From the NCBI GenBank assembly GCA_030278955.1, contig JAOANR010000005.1, positions 3,515,431-3,579,430 on the forward strand: a DNA stretch of 64,000 nucleotides, in the 5' to 3' direction. Under the pieces are notes generated by a model. That model made no database searches. It was given only the letters and a program-made list of their open reading frames with translations, and was not told where the DNA came from. Every line of letters starts with the position of its first letter. Position 1 is the stretch's first letter. The translations under genes and the position numbers were made by a program. Below, piece by piece: positions 21,681-32,438 of the stretch. This DNA comes from Hygrophila difformis. Lineage: Eukaryota; Streptophyta; Magnoliopsida; Lamiales; Acanthaceae.

Positions 21681-24043
21681 ATGCAAAAGAGAAAGGAGAC
21701 TCCAGCCGAGATCCCGTTCAACGCAGAGATCGAGAAAACAGCTCGTCGTCTGAGGGCGGAAGCTAGGCAAAGAAAGGAACGGGAAAGACAAGCTCTACTC
21801 TCTCCAAGCACAAGAAGTGACATCTCAGACATGGCGGATAACCATGGCAATCCCCCAAACATTCCACTTAACCCACCACTCCAAAACATCCAAGAGGACC
21901 CAGAAGACGTTGACGTTGAGAACTTGGAGGATCTCCCCCCTCAGGTCATTCAGGGAGGTGAGAATCCCCCAAATCTCGAGCAGCAACCCTTCGAGATGCC
22001 TCCACCCAACCCAAACCACCAAAACCCCCAAAACAAAACAAACTTAACCAGAATAATCCTAATAACCAAAATTTTCAGAATCCTCAATTTCCAGACCCCC
22101 AGTTCAACCAAAATCAGAATCACCCCAACCCGAACGATTTCAATGATCCCAGAAATTACTATCCGAATCAGAACTTTTACCCACAGCAATACCAAGGAGG
22201 GCCAGGGAACAATCAACAGGCAGCCGCAGCTGACTATATGCAGCCCATTCTGGAACAGTATTTGAATATTCCTGGAGAAGCCCCATTCTTGGCCAGGAAT
22301 TTCGAATTAAAGCCGGCCCTCATCAATCTTGTTCAGAGCAACCAGTTCGCAGGAGCAAATCATGAAGATCCCCATGATCATTTGCAGACTTTCCTAGAAT
22401 TGTGTGATACGATCAAAAACCAGAATGTATCTGCTAACACCATTCGATTGAGGCTGTTTCCTTTCTCCCTGACCAGCGGGGCGAGAACATGGTACAAATC
22501 ACTGCCCGTAAATCAGAAGTCTGCATGGGAGGACGTGATCAGAAATTTCCTGACAAAGTACTTCCCAGAGTCCAAGGTGGATGAATGCCGCTCTAAGATT
22601 GCGGAATTCAAGATGAAACCAGACGAGTCCCTGTATGATGCAAAGGAACGGTTCTTCAACTTGCTCAGGAAATGCCCCCAGCATGGTTTCCATGAGTGGG
22701 AGAAATTGAGAAAGTTCTATAGCGGTTTGACCCCAGCATGGAAGAACATGCTTGATGCTGCTGGTGGTCAACACCTGCTATACATTCCCATGGATCAAGC
22801 TTGGGCCAAGATTGAAGCGATGAGCGTAAATAGATCTGTTCTTTCTGATGATGTTAATTCCCCTCCCCCTCGTGGTTTATGTGCTGTAGGTACAGTAGGG
22901 AAATCTGAACTGGACAAACTGAAGGACCAAGTGGTCGTTTTGGCCTTGAATCAGGAAGCTGGGAGCTCTACACAGGCTCAAACTGCTGAAGCTGTTTGCA
23001 GGACTTGCCAAGGCCCGCATTCCACTGAATCCTGTCAGCAAGTGGCAAATGAAAGCTGTAACTATGCAGGTGGATTCCAAAACCGGCACCCGAACCTTTC
23101 ATATTCCAACAACAATGCTTTGAATTCCCACCTGTTGACCCAGCCTCAACAGTTCAACCAACCAAGGCCCCAGCATTTTAACCCAGGTTTTCAGCCTCAG
23201 ATTCTAGCCAGACCACCCCAAAACCAAAATTTCCAAAACTTTCAGCAGCCACAGAATCAATTTGTCCCAAATCAGAATCAGTTTGGTCAAAACCAAGGTC
23301 AGAATCAGAATTGGAACCAGAACCAGCAGAAACCCCTTTCCAGATTAGAGACCCTCATGACTGACTTCATTACCAGTCAAAAGGAAATCAACACTCAGTT
23401 GCAGTCCTCTATCCGGAATGTGGAGACGCAGGTTACACAAATGGCCAAGGAAATGCAGAAAAGAGACCAAGGAACTCTACCCAGCACTGCTGAGAAAAAT
23501 CCTCAGTGTAAGGCCATCACACTGAAGTCTGGTAAAGTTCTGGAAGGACCCAAGGGCAAAGAGAAACTGGTACAAGGAAATGAACTGGAAAGTGACATTG
23601 AGGAGAATGAAAAGGAAGCTGAAAAAGAGACAGCCAATCTGCAGACTGATGCTGCGCCTGAAACGGCTGAAACAGATAAGGGTACAGGTGGAGGTACAAC
23701 TTCCTTCCCTTTACCACAAAAACAAGTAGATAATAACAAGTACATGCCTAGGATTCCTTATCCTCCACGTCTTAAAAATAAGGAACATGATCTTAAATTC
23801 AAGAAATTTCTGGAACGATTAAAGTCTGTAGAGATAACCATTCCTCTCACAGAAATGATTTCCGAAATGCCCATCTATGCTAAGTTCTTAAAAGAATTGA
23901 TTTCAGGAAAAAGGCAGGTCGAGAAAGAGGAGGTGATTATTCTCAACAGCACATGCAGTGCCATAGTTCAGAGGAGATTACCTGAAAAGAAAGAGGACCC
24001 CGATGCTGCACACTTCCAGTACAATTCGGAAAGGCCAAAGTGA
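21681..24043 (+). CDS. Element B gag (one frameshift)
   Basis: The capsid/nucleocapsid polyprotein of the retrotransposon. The ATG at 21681 is 140 bases after the primer site. The first frame (21681 to about 22030) is basic, then Pro/Asn-rich. Near 22030 the reading moves to the frame that stays open to 24043. That frame holds an Asn/Gln-rich linker and a Retrotrans_gag domain (about 22240-22790; 'ARTWYKSL...FLTKYFP...[14 protein letters not shown]'). It also has a short CCHC-like knuckle, [13 protein letters not shown] (about 22996-23035), of the CX2CX3HX4C form seen in Athila gag. A Gln/Asn-rich stretch (23140-23340) and a charged C-terminus follow. A second one-base break near 24000 separates gag from the protease, which were probably one frame. 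Confidence 0.85.
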
Positions 24044-27000
24044 GTATGGGGCTTTGTGATTTAGGATCGAGCATCAATGTGATGCCACTAGCTATGGCAA
24101 TCCGCCTTAAGCTTGGAGAGATTCAACCAATCAAGATGAGACTGCAACTCGCAGACAGATCAATCACTCAGCCCGTAGGAATCCTCAAGGATGTTGTGGT
24201 CAAAACTGGCCAGGTTCTCTTCCCGGTTGAATTCATTATCCTCGACATTGAAGAAGATTCTGAAATGCCACTTATCCTTGGACGCCCATTCCTGGCCACT
24301 GGTGGTGCACTAATTGACGCTAAATCTGGAAAGGTCACATTGAGGGTCGATGGCGAGGAAATCACCTTTGATATGGAACAGCTGCAGAAGTTTCCGAATG
24401 AAGGAGCTTGCTCCATGTTTTCTGTAAAAGATAGTGGAGAGAAAATTGATTGTGAGGAGAGAGAGCTTGACTCTGGACTTGATCATGAAATGATGCTGGA
24501 TGACCTATCAAAGCAGGTACTGAAGCCTGCTGGCATGGAGCACAAAGGATGCAAAGCCGTCCGCTTTGCCGATCCCGAAACAGGGGATTTGGAGGAGTTT
24601 GACGGCACAGACTTCCATGACGATGCCGACCAAGAGGAGGCGGATCCTGTACTGATGCAGGATCCGGAAGGTAAAACTGATCTTCTCCCATCTATTTCTC
24701 GCAAATTACTCCCTTCCGTTGAATTCCCACCTGAGCTTGAACTTAAAACATTACCCGATCATCTCAAGTACGCGTTTCTCGCAGAACATAAAAAATTACC
24801 TGTGATTGTTTCGGCTAAGCTCTCCCAAGAGCAAGAAAATGCTCTGGTGGTCGTTCTTAAAAATTATGTGCGTGCAATCGGTTGGACCATTTCTGATATC
24901 AAAGGAATAAGCCCTTATGTTTGTATGCACAGGATTTTAATGGAGGAGAATTTCAAGGCCTCTCGCCAGCCCCAACGAAGATTGAACCCACCCATGCAAG
25001 AAGTGGTAAGAAAGGAAGTGGTCAAGCTGTTAGACGCCGGTATTATATACCCGATTTCTGATAGCAAATGGGTCAGTCCTGTGCAGGTTGTTCCGAAGCG
25101 GGGTGGGATGTGCATTACGCAGAATGAACAAGGGGAGGAAATTGCCACGCGCCCAGTCACCGGATGGAGAGTCTGCATAGACTACCGGAAGCTGAACGAG
25201 GCAACTCGCAAGGACCATTTCCCTTTACCTTTTATCGATCAAATGTTGGAACGATTGGCGGGAAGGGCGTTTTATTGTTTTTTAGATGGTTATTCTGGAT
25301 ACAATCAAATAGTGATCGCCAGTGAGGATCACGAAAAAACTACCTTTACATGCCCCTATGGCACTTTTGCCTATAGGCGCATGCCTTTTGGATTATGCAA
25401 TGCACCAGCTACTTTTCAAAGATGCATGATGTCTATATTCTCTGAATTTATCGAAAAATGCATTGAGGTCTTCATGGATGACTTCTCTGTATATGGAGAT
25501 ACGTTTGATGAATGTTTGACTAATCTTGCTGAGATTTTAAAGAGGTGTGAGGACACTAACTTGGTTTTAAATTGGGAAAAGTGCCATTTTATGGTCACTG
25601 AGGGCATAGTGTTAGGACATCGCATTTCTCGTGCAGGCATCGAAGTTGATCCAGCCAAATTTTCCATCATTTCCAATCTTCCTCTCCCCAATTCTATCAA
25701 ATCAGTTAGGAGCTTCTTAGGGCATGCCGGTTTTTACCGGAGATTCATTAAGGATTTCTCTAAAATTGCCAAGCCGCTCACTAACTTGCTTTGTAAAGAA
25801 AATCCCTTTTTAATAAATGAAGCGTGTGTCCAAGCCTTTGACACGCTCAAGAAGATGTTGGTTTCTGCACCGATAGTGCAACCACCCGATTGGTCAATAC
25901 CTTTCGAGGTAATGTGCGATGCTAGTGGTCTCGTCATGGGCGCAGTTCTTGGACAACATAAGGACGTGAGACATTGCGTAATTCATTACGCAAGTCATGC
26001 CCTGAATGAGGCCCAAGTTAATTACACCACAACGGAGAAAGAAATGTATGTTGTGGTCTTCGCGTTTGACAAGTTCAGACAGTACCTTATAGGTACGAAG
26101 ACTATAGTATACACCGATCACTCTGCATTGAGATACTTGTTTAGCAAACAAGATGCCAAACCTCGATTAATCAGGTGGGTACTTCTGTTGCAAGAATTCG
26201 ACATCATAATAAAAGATAGGCGAGGTCGAGATAATGGTGTTGCTGACCACTTATCTCGATTAGATAATGATAAAAAGGAAAAAGCCGTCAATGAAGAGTT
26301 TCCGGACGAACAGTTGTTCGCATTGCATCTGCATAATCAAGCCTGTCCATGGTTTTCCGACATCGCTAACTTCTTGGCGTGCGGAATAACCCCACAGTTT
26401 TCGAACTATCATCAGAAGAATAAGTTCAAACGAGATGTATTAAGTTACTTCTGGGAAGAACCTTATCTCTTCAAACACTGCGCCGATTCAATAATCAGGC
26501 GATGTGTGACCGAGCATGAAGCCTATCAAATTGTCAGAAAATGCCATGAATCAGAATATGGAGGTCACCATGGTCCCGCTCGAACGGCCCACAAGGTCCT
26601 CGAATGTGGATTTTATTGGCCTCACATCTATGAGGATTGCAGGACATTTGTGAAAGGTTGCGACAAATGCCAAAGATTAGGAAACCTCTCCAAGAGGGAT
26701 GAGATGCCTCAAAAGGGAATTCTCACACTTGAGATTTTCGATGTATGGGGCATTGACTTCATGGGACCGTTTCCGCCATCTGGTGGAAACTACTATATCT
26801 TGGTAGCTGTCGATTACGTGTCCAAATGGGTCGAGGCTGTCGCATTACCGACCAATGATGGTAGCCAAGTCATCAAGTTCCTCAAGAACAACATTTTCAG
26901 TCGATTTGGCGTACCTAGGGTGGTGATATCTGATGGAGGAACACACTTTATTAATAAAGCTTTTGAAACTTTAATGAGTAAAAATGGAATCCTCCATAAG

Positions 27001-27438
27001 ATAGGCACGCCCTACCATCCCCAGACTAGTGGTCAAGTCGAGGTATCCAACCGCGAAATCAAACACATACTCGAAGCCACGGTCGGGATAACCCGCAAAG
27101 ATTGGGCATGTAAGCTCAATGATGCTCTATGGGCATACCGCACAGCATTTAAGACTCCCATTGGGATGTCCCCTTACAGACTTGTCTTCGGAAAAGCCTG
27201 TCATTTGCCTGTAGAGTTAGAGCATAAAGCTTACTGGGCCGTTAAAACGCTTAACTTCGATCCGAAAGTTGCTCAGAGCAAACAAAATTGGACCTCAATG
27301 AAATTGAGGAAATACGAGCGCTATCTTATGAAAGCTCTCGAATTTATAAGGAGCGGACCCAGAAGTTGCACGATCGCAGGATTAAGCCTAAGCACTTCTA
27401 TGTTGGTCAAAATGTATTATTATTCAATTCTAGGTTGA
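24040..27438 (+). CDS. Element B pol: protease, reverse transcriptase, RNase H, integrase
   Basis: The first codon here is GTG and was probably reached from gag before a frame break near 24000. The aspartic protease has the active-site motif [12 protein letters not shown] (about 24052-24087) and '[10 protein letters not shown]'. The reverse transcriptase (about 24990-25500) has '[11 protein letters not shown]', '[13 protein letters not shown]'-like and catalytic FMDD motifs. RNase H (25900-26280) keeps the CDAS, TEKEM, TDHS and [11 protein letters not shown] blocks. Integrase has an HHCC zinc finger (about 26520-26680) and the catalytic Asp (GIDFMGP, about 26755), Asp (SDGGTHF, about 26935) and Glu ([10 protein letters not shown], about 27040). 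A one-base loss near 27285 throws the C-terminal end into a wrong frame; the true continuation is at 27288-27635. All catalytic residues I checked are present. Confidence 0.9.
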   Translation: MSMGLCDLGSSINVMPLAMAIRLKLGEIQPIKMRLQLADRSITQPVGILKDVVVKTGQVLFPVEFIILDIEEDSEMPLILGRPFLATGGALIDAKSGKVTLRVDGEEITFDMEQLQKFPNEGACSMFSVKDSGEKIDCEERELDSGLDHEMMLDDLSKQVLKPAGMEHKGCKAVRFADPETGDLEEFDGTDFHDDADQEEADPVLMQDPEGKTDLLPSISRKLLPSVEFPPELELKTLPDHLKYAFLAEHKKLPVIVSAKLSQEQENALVVVLKNYVRAIGWTISDIKGISPYVCMHRILMEENFKASRQPQRRLNPPMQEVVRKEVVKLLDAGIIYPISDSKWVSPVQVVPKRGGMCITQNEQGEEIATRPVTGWRVCIDYRKLNEATRKDHFPLPFIDQMLERLAGRAFYCFLDGYSGYNQIVIASEDHEKTTFTCPYGTFAYRRMPFGLCNAPATFQRCMMSIFSEFIEKCIEVFMDDFSVYGDTFDECLTNLAEILKRCEDTNLVLNWEKCHFMVTEGIVLGHRISRAGIEVDPAKFSIISNLPLPNSIKSVRSFLGHAGFYRRFIKDFSKIAKPLTNLLCKENPFLINEACVQAFDTLKKMLVSAPIVQPPDWSIPFEVMCDASGLVMGAVLGQHKDVRHCVIHYASHALNEAQVNYTTTEKEMYVVVFAFDKFRQYLIGTKTIVYTDHSALRYLFSKQDAKPRLIRWVLLLQEFDIIIKDRRGRDNGVADHLSRLDNDKKEKAVNEEFPDEQLFALHLHNQACPWFSDIANFLACGITPQFSNYHQKNKFKRDVLSYFWEEPYLFKHCADSIIRRCVTEHEAYQIVRKCHESEYGGHHGPARTAHKVLECGFYWPHIYEDCRTFVKGCDKCQRLGNLSKRDEMPQKGILTLEIFDVWGIDFMGPFPPSGGNYYILVAVDYVSKWVEAVALPTNDGSQVIKFLKNNIFSRFGVPRVVISDGGTHFINKAFETLMSKNGILHKIGTPYHPQTSGQVEVSNREIKHILEATVGITRKDWACKLNDALWAYRTAFKTPIGMSPYRLVFGKACHLPVELEHKAYWAVKTLNFDPKVAQSKQNWTSMKLRKYERYLMKALEFIRSGPRSCTIAGLSLSTSMLVKMYYYSILG

Positions 27439-27635
27439 TACTGTTCCCCGGAAAGCTTAAATCCAGATGGGAAGGACCACATGAAGTGTTGGAAGTGTTT
27501 CAAAATGGAGCCGTCAGGATCCGAACTGACAAGGGCAACATAGTGGTGAATGGACATCGATTGAAGGAGTACCTCGGACAGTTCGATCCAGAGAAGGAAA
27601 GCCAAGCAGTGGCAGACACGGCTTACATTCAATAA
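27288..27635 (+). CDS. Element B integrase C-terminal domain (frameshifted from pol)
   Basis: This frame continues the integrase after a one-base break near 27285. It has the Athila-type run '[28 protein letters not shown]', then '[28 protein letters not shown]', and ends at a stop at 27633-27635. The domain binds DNA non-specifically in related integrases. No chromodomain is visible, as expected for Athila. Confidence 0.85.
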   Translation: MDLNEIEEIRALSYESSRIYKERTQKLHDRRIKPKHFYVGQNVLLFNSRLILFPGKLKSRWEGPHEVLEVFQNGAVRIRTDKGNIVVNGHRLKEYLGQFDPEKESQAVADTAYIQ

Positions 27636-28119
27636 GAAACAGCATTTAAATCATAAAAATTTCATTTCATAATACCTATATATGTGTTATTTTGTCAGAA
27701 AATATCCAAAGATCAATTAAACATTTAGAGTACTAAGACTCTAAATGTGAGGATGTTGATATTTGGAGAAAACTTGACCTAGTGGATATTTATCTGTCTT
27801 GCAGGAAATCTAGAACCACCAAAAAGAAGGAACAGAAAATAAAGAAGAAAGCCAGGTTCCCGATTGGATTAAGTCCATGAATTTAAAAAAATGATTTCGG
27901 AAATTAAAGCAATTTAAGGTCCGAAATAATTTTTGCAAACAAATGGAATTAATCCAACCTATTCATGCAAGTTTAGTTTAATTTAATTAGCCCATTAACA
28001 CACAAAAATGTTTTGAACTAAAATCTCTCAAGTCCAAAACAAATAAAACCAACTGAGGCCCAATTTCATCTACTCGGGCCCAGTTCGCATGAAAATTTTG
28101 AAAATTTCAAAATCCGAAG
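27636..28119 (+). other. Element B non-coding spacer after pol with hairpin and polypurine-like motif
   Basis: No protein. An 11-bp perfect hairpin (arms 27721-27731 and 27738-27748, loop actaag) runs into gtgaggatgt (27747-27756) and then TGATATTT. This mimics the layout of the real polypurine tract and LTR start at 32031-32044. The following stretch is homologous to the region next to the primer site in element C (45136-45520, opposite strand). Confidence 0.7.
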
Positions 28120-28375
28120 TACAACTACGACGCTATCCCCATCTACGACGCTATCCTCGGATAGCGCCGTAGTAATAGGATAGCGCCGTAGGGATCTTCC
28201 CCCACTTTTAGTCTATCTACGACGCAGTCCCTTAGAACGACGCTATCCTTGGATAGCGCCGTACTAAAGGCATAGCGCCGTAGTGCACCTTTCCATTCCC
28301 ACCACTCTACGACGCTAAACCAAGCCTACGGCGCTAGTCTAGCGCCGTAAGTTAAGTATAGTGTCGTAGAAACCC
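28120..28375. repeat. Palindrome array upstream of the F-box cassette promoter
   Basis: The same tagcgccgta/tacgacgcta motifs as in the LTR, with dyad centres near 28157, 28250 and 28338 (spacing 93 and 88 bp). The array stops about 10-50 bp upstream of a TATA box at 28386, the same arrangement as the upstream LTR cluster. Confidence 0.85.
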
Positions 28376-28385
28376 TTTTCTCACC

Positions 28386-28393
28386 TATAAATA
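28386..28393 (+). promoter_or_regulatory. Internal TATA box of the F-box cassette
   Basis: TATAAATA in ctcacctataaataccccacc matches the LTR promoter context (ctcacctataaatagagg), including the preceding cytosines. It lies 135 bases before the exon 1 ATG at 28521. The cassette therefore seems to have its own promoter, probably derived from an LTR. Confidence 0.65.
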
Positions 28394-28520
28394 CCCCACC
28401 AGTCTTCTTCTTCACTCCCATAATCTCACACTCCCATTTCCAGAAACCCACTCTCAAAACACCTACGCAGAACGCAGAGTTCTCGTACAACATTCTTCTC
28501 CACAACTCCAAGGAGACACC

Positions 28521-30390
28521 ATGGACAGATTCCACAGAATCCTTCCAAACTTGGGACCCTTGCCCAGACCCGGACCATGGAGGGCAGGGTAAAACCCATG
28601 TCTTCCATCCTTGTTCATGGCCTCCATCGGAGTCTAGTGTTTTCTTTTTCTTCCCTTTCGGTTGAGAATACCACAATGTGGGTTGTGTTCACTTTTGTTT
28701 TTCTGTTTTGGGTACTGTTGCTCTCGGTTTTGAGGAATCCATTTGAAACCTTTTTGGAAACCCTTAAAACTTGTTTTTAAACGGGTTTAAAAAACTGTTA
28801 AAGTTTAGAGATTTTCTAAAGTTCAAAACTTGAAGGGATAAACCGATGAATATTAGGGTGCTGTTTAGAGCACCATGATATTGTTAGTTTTTCTATTTTT
28901 GAGTCCTTGACAAAGAAAAATTGAGTTTTTGGTGTTTTTGTTCAAAACCTTGTTTTTGATCTTGTTTTGTATACTTGCAGTGTTGTTTTGAAACATTAAA
29001 GGTGGAAGATCCTTTTTGGCATATCTGCTTTTACTGTCTCAAAATCTTTTGGAATAAGTGTCACCTTATTTTTGGAAACATGGTACAAGCACCCAATAGG
29101 GGCTTGCCACTTTTTCAAAAGAAAGTGACCTTATGAAAAAGACAAAAAGAGTATTAGATTTAATATTTGACTTATGTTCCCAATGGAACTGTAGTGTGAG
29201 TAAATAGCAGTATTTTTGTCACCCAACTGCTATTCTTTTCGAAAATCCAAAATGGGACCACTCACATCCCACTTTCATTAAATAAAATAAGTCAACCCTA
29301 AAAAAAAATTAAATTAAAAAAATATATATATAGTGTTTGCAAATTTTTGGATGTTTTAACTGTCCAAGACAGTCCAGGCAGTCCAGAATAGCAGATCCAT
29401 TACGCCACGCCTTCATTGCACATTCCAATTTCGAGCATCCATTCCTTTCGCTCCATCTCATCCCATTTTCAACAAGTGTCTCGGACTTGTTTAATAAAAC
29501 TGGAAAATCAAGTTTTTGGGCCCGCTGGCCCATTAAAAAATACATAGGGGCCTAATGACCCCTATCATTTCATAAAAAATTATATTACCCATGCTTTTTA
29601 TTAAAATTCAAGTTGGAAACTTAATAATCTCACATTTAGAGCAAAACTCTAAATGTGAGGATGTTGGTTTCTAAACTTGAATAATTTCCAAGAAATCATA
29701 AAAATTGGATTCATCACTTCTTATCTTTTCAGGGGCAATCTTCCAAACCCAGACCCAGTGCCCGGAAGAACCCAGCTGCTGGACCTTCCGCTAGAGCTTC
29801 TAGGAGAAATTCTCTCCCGAATCGGGGAGGATGAAATAAAAGAAGTGTTCAGAGCTAGGAGAACTTGCACGAAACTAAGGGACGCAGGAAACCTTGCCAT
29901 CGTTTACAGGCGATGCGAGTTCGATGCAGCTAGGGTGAGGCACTGGCAGGAGGAGATACGAAGGCAGAAAGAAAGATTTCTGCACACATGCACTGAGGCT
30001 GGAAACTTTAATCTCCAAATTGTTCCAGCACTCATGGCATTTGTAGAAGGGGATGAAGAGCAAGCATGCGAGCTGCTACGGCCAGGCATCGAAGACAATC
30101 ATAAAGCGTCAGTCCTCACCCGCGGACTGATGCTCATGAGCAAGCTGGATGAAGGCCAGGTCAATCAGGGGATCGCAATGATAGAGATGATGGTGACCAA
30201 TCGAGAGGTTTTCAACTACACATCCACCAACACCCTCGCGTGGATGGCAGACAATCATGCTCCCTACTTGTTTGCAGGGCAACCACCCCGAGTTTTCTGC
30301 AGAAGGATGCATCCACCCCTGAGAAACCGCGACTGGTGCCTGCGCTGTGAGCTGACCAGCTACGTCCACTGGCTCAGATACATGTTCTGA
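28521..30390 (+). CDS. Retrotransposon-borne F-box protein (two exons: 28521-28588, 29733-30390)
   Basis: Predicted 241 residues, probably a substrate receptor for an SCF (SKP1-cullin-F-box) ubiquitin ligase. Exon 1 (68 nt) begins at an ATG and is rich in Pro, Arg and Leu. The donor GGCAGG|GTAAAA and acceptor tcttttcag|GGGC join in frame. Exon 2 starts with PNPDPVPGR and then an F-box: LLDLPLELLGEILSRIG (about residues 38-54), with the typical continuation 'EVFRARRTCTKLRDAG'. The middle (RFLHTCTEAGN..., then 'ACELLRPGIEDNHKAS') resembles the degenerate Sel1-like part of plant F-box proteins of the At2g35280/At1g67340 type. The Cys/Trp-rich end (DWCLRCELTSYVHWLRYMF) recalls their C-terminus. 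These comparisons are from memory of the family. The frame is intact although gag-pol is not. It occupies the position where Athila elements often carry an env-like gene. Splicing is inferred, not shown. Confidence 0.72.
29629..29664 (+). promoter_or_regulatory. Hairpin and polypurine-like motif in the F-box intron
   Basis: Perfect 13-bp arms ctcacatttagag and ctctaaatgtgag with a five-base loop overlap gtgaggatgt (29655-29664). The motif lies 68 bases before the splice acceptor. A counterpart lies 77 bases before the acceptor of the element C cargo gene. Confidence 0.75.
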
Positions 30391-32030
30391 GAAAAGGAAG
30401 AAGGAGAGATGAATCCTAGTATGCCCTAGTTCCTTTTTATGCCCTAGTATCGACACTATATAAGGGATTTCCTCTTTTGCATGCAGGTTTACACTAACTG
30501 CATAGGAATCTCTTAAAATTATTGTACTTTACCGCTTTCCACAAAATTGAACTCAAGTTTGAGATCTGCAACAATTTTTATTTATTTCCTTTGAAAAGAT
30601 GTCTGACAGTCCGAGATGAATAAGTGACTGTCAGGCCAAAAATATGCTGTTGACACACTCCGTGTGTCAGCAGTGCCTCTTTACTGCTTTAAATTAAATA
30701 ACCAGCAAAAGTATGCATAAACCTGCTCTAAATTCACATGTTGAATTTAGGCTTGTGATTGAATTTTCAAACTTTTAAATTGGGATAATATAATTGAGAA
30801 CATGCATGAAATGAATTCCTAAGGTTTTGAGCTATAAAAATTTAATGATGCGATCAGCTTATTGGGTAATAAATCTGCATGTTAGAAATTTTGATTGAAT
30901 AAATTGTTAGAATTAAGCTTTGATTAAATTTGAGAATATTGTATGACATGAATCAATCCAACCTTGTGAGATTTGAGCCATGAGTCATTTTTACTCATTC
31001 TTTTCTTTGATGTGTGAATCATTTTGATTAAAGGAAACTAGAACTTGCAATTGAGACCGATTCAAGACCATGCCATATTCCCAAAATCGAGCACATGATT
31101 GAGGCACTTAGAAAAAACCCAATTTTTGGCCTTCTTTTGAAATCCAAACCCAAAAACATTTTCCCTTTAGGATTATCCACTTTGAGCCTTAAGCCTAATT
31201 TTTCTTTGAAGCCCTCTATATTATTCCTATCCTTACAAAAAGACCAAAAATATTCAACCCAAGTGTGCAAGAATAAATTTTATCAAGGCATTAAATTTAT
31301 GATCATCAATTCATCAAATCGGTGTGCAATAAACCGATTCAAAAAAAAAAAAGTTGAATCCCATTCAACATCAATAAATTGCAAATGACAAAGCAAATTA
31401 GACTTAGTCTAATGTCATGCAATAGAAAAGGAAAACAAAATAAAGGAGAAATAATGATGATCATAAATTTTTAACAAATGCCAAGTTAAGATAATATTAA
31501 TTCTTGTCACTCCTTAGCCCAATAAATTCCCTTTCCTACCTAATGTTACAACCGTATGCCCCATTACAACCCTCAAATAAGACCTCATGATCTCGATTTG
31601 AAGAAATGAGCCGGTGGCGAGTTGGTCTGATTGCAAACTTATGGGATAATTTAATTAAATTGATTTTGAGTGTTCATTGATTAAACCCCATTGAGAGTGA
31701 GTGAATTTTCCGATTCTCTTATAAGTGAGGCTCCGTTTCATTAAATGTGTTCATGTCATCCCTTAATTCTAATTTTTAACCTTTGCATCTTTCAAACATG
31801 ATATTCATGAAGGGTTGATAATAATGTTTGATTTGTAGGCCCGATGTAGTGAGCAAGTATCATTTCATTAAACACTGCAATCAAGGGAATTTAATACTTG
31901 TAGTTTTTGATTGTCTTATCCCAGTCTGAAAAGAATGTGATTTATGAAGCCACGAAAATGAATTGAATATGTAGAGTCCGTGTTCTTAGGAACATTGACT
32001 CTGACTGCTCGGGGACGATCAGTATTAAAT
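30391..32030 (+). other. Element B 3' non-coding region with two conserved stem-loops
   Basis: No sense-strand gene. Stem-loop 1 (30603-30634) has nine-base arms ctgacagtc and gactgtcag. Stem-loop 2 (30647-30673) has a 12-bp stem with a three-base loop. Both recur after the cargo stop in element C. Most of this region is recognisably shared with 36990-38655 of C (opposite strand). Confidence 0.75.
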
Positions 32031-32040
32031 GTGAGGATGT
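32031..32040 (+). promoter_or_regulatory. Polypurine tract of element B
   Basis: gtgaggatgt directly precedes the 3' LTR start (TGATAATGG at 32041). Just upstream is a hairpin-like block (tgctcggggacgatca) also found at the same place in elements A and C. Confidence 0.8.
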
Positions 32041-32438
32041 TGATAATGGCCAGAAATGACCATTATTTTCAATCCATTTCCGTGTCTGAAACGGGCATTT
32101 GATCGCATTTCGGTCTTATATTAAATAAGAAAGCAGTCGAATTGGACTGATTCATGCATAATTGTAAAAACATTGAGCTGATATGAAAAATGCATAAATG
32201 TGTAATTTTATTACACATTTATGTTAGAAAAATCCAAAAAACATGAGAAAAAGAAAAGAAAAGAAAAAGGAAATGAAAAGATGGGAAAAGAAATGAAAAA
32301 CCCACAAAAAGTTGATTTTTCAGGATATTACGACGCTAGACACAACTACGACGCTATGCATGGATAGCGCCGTAGCTTGGTCTAGCGCCGTAGGAGGAAG
32401 CCAAAGCAGCAGTCTGAAGAGGAGCGGACGGCGCTAAG
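32041..32438 (+). repeat. Element B 3' LTR, first part
   Basis: The first 398 bases of the 3' LTR match 16991-17388 with few differences. It is cut by element C after ctaag (32434-32438) and resumes at 50219. Confidence 0.93.
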
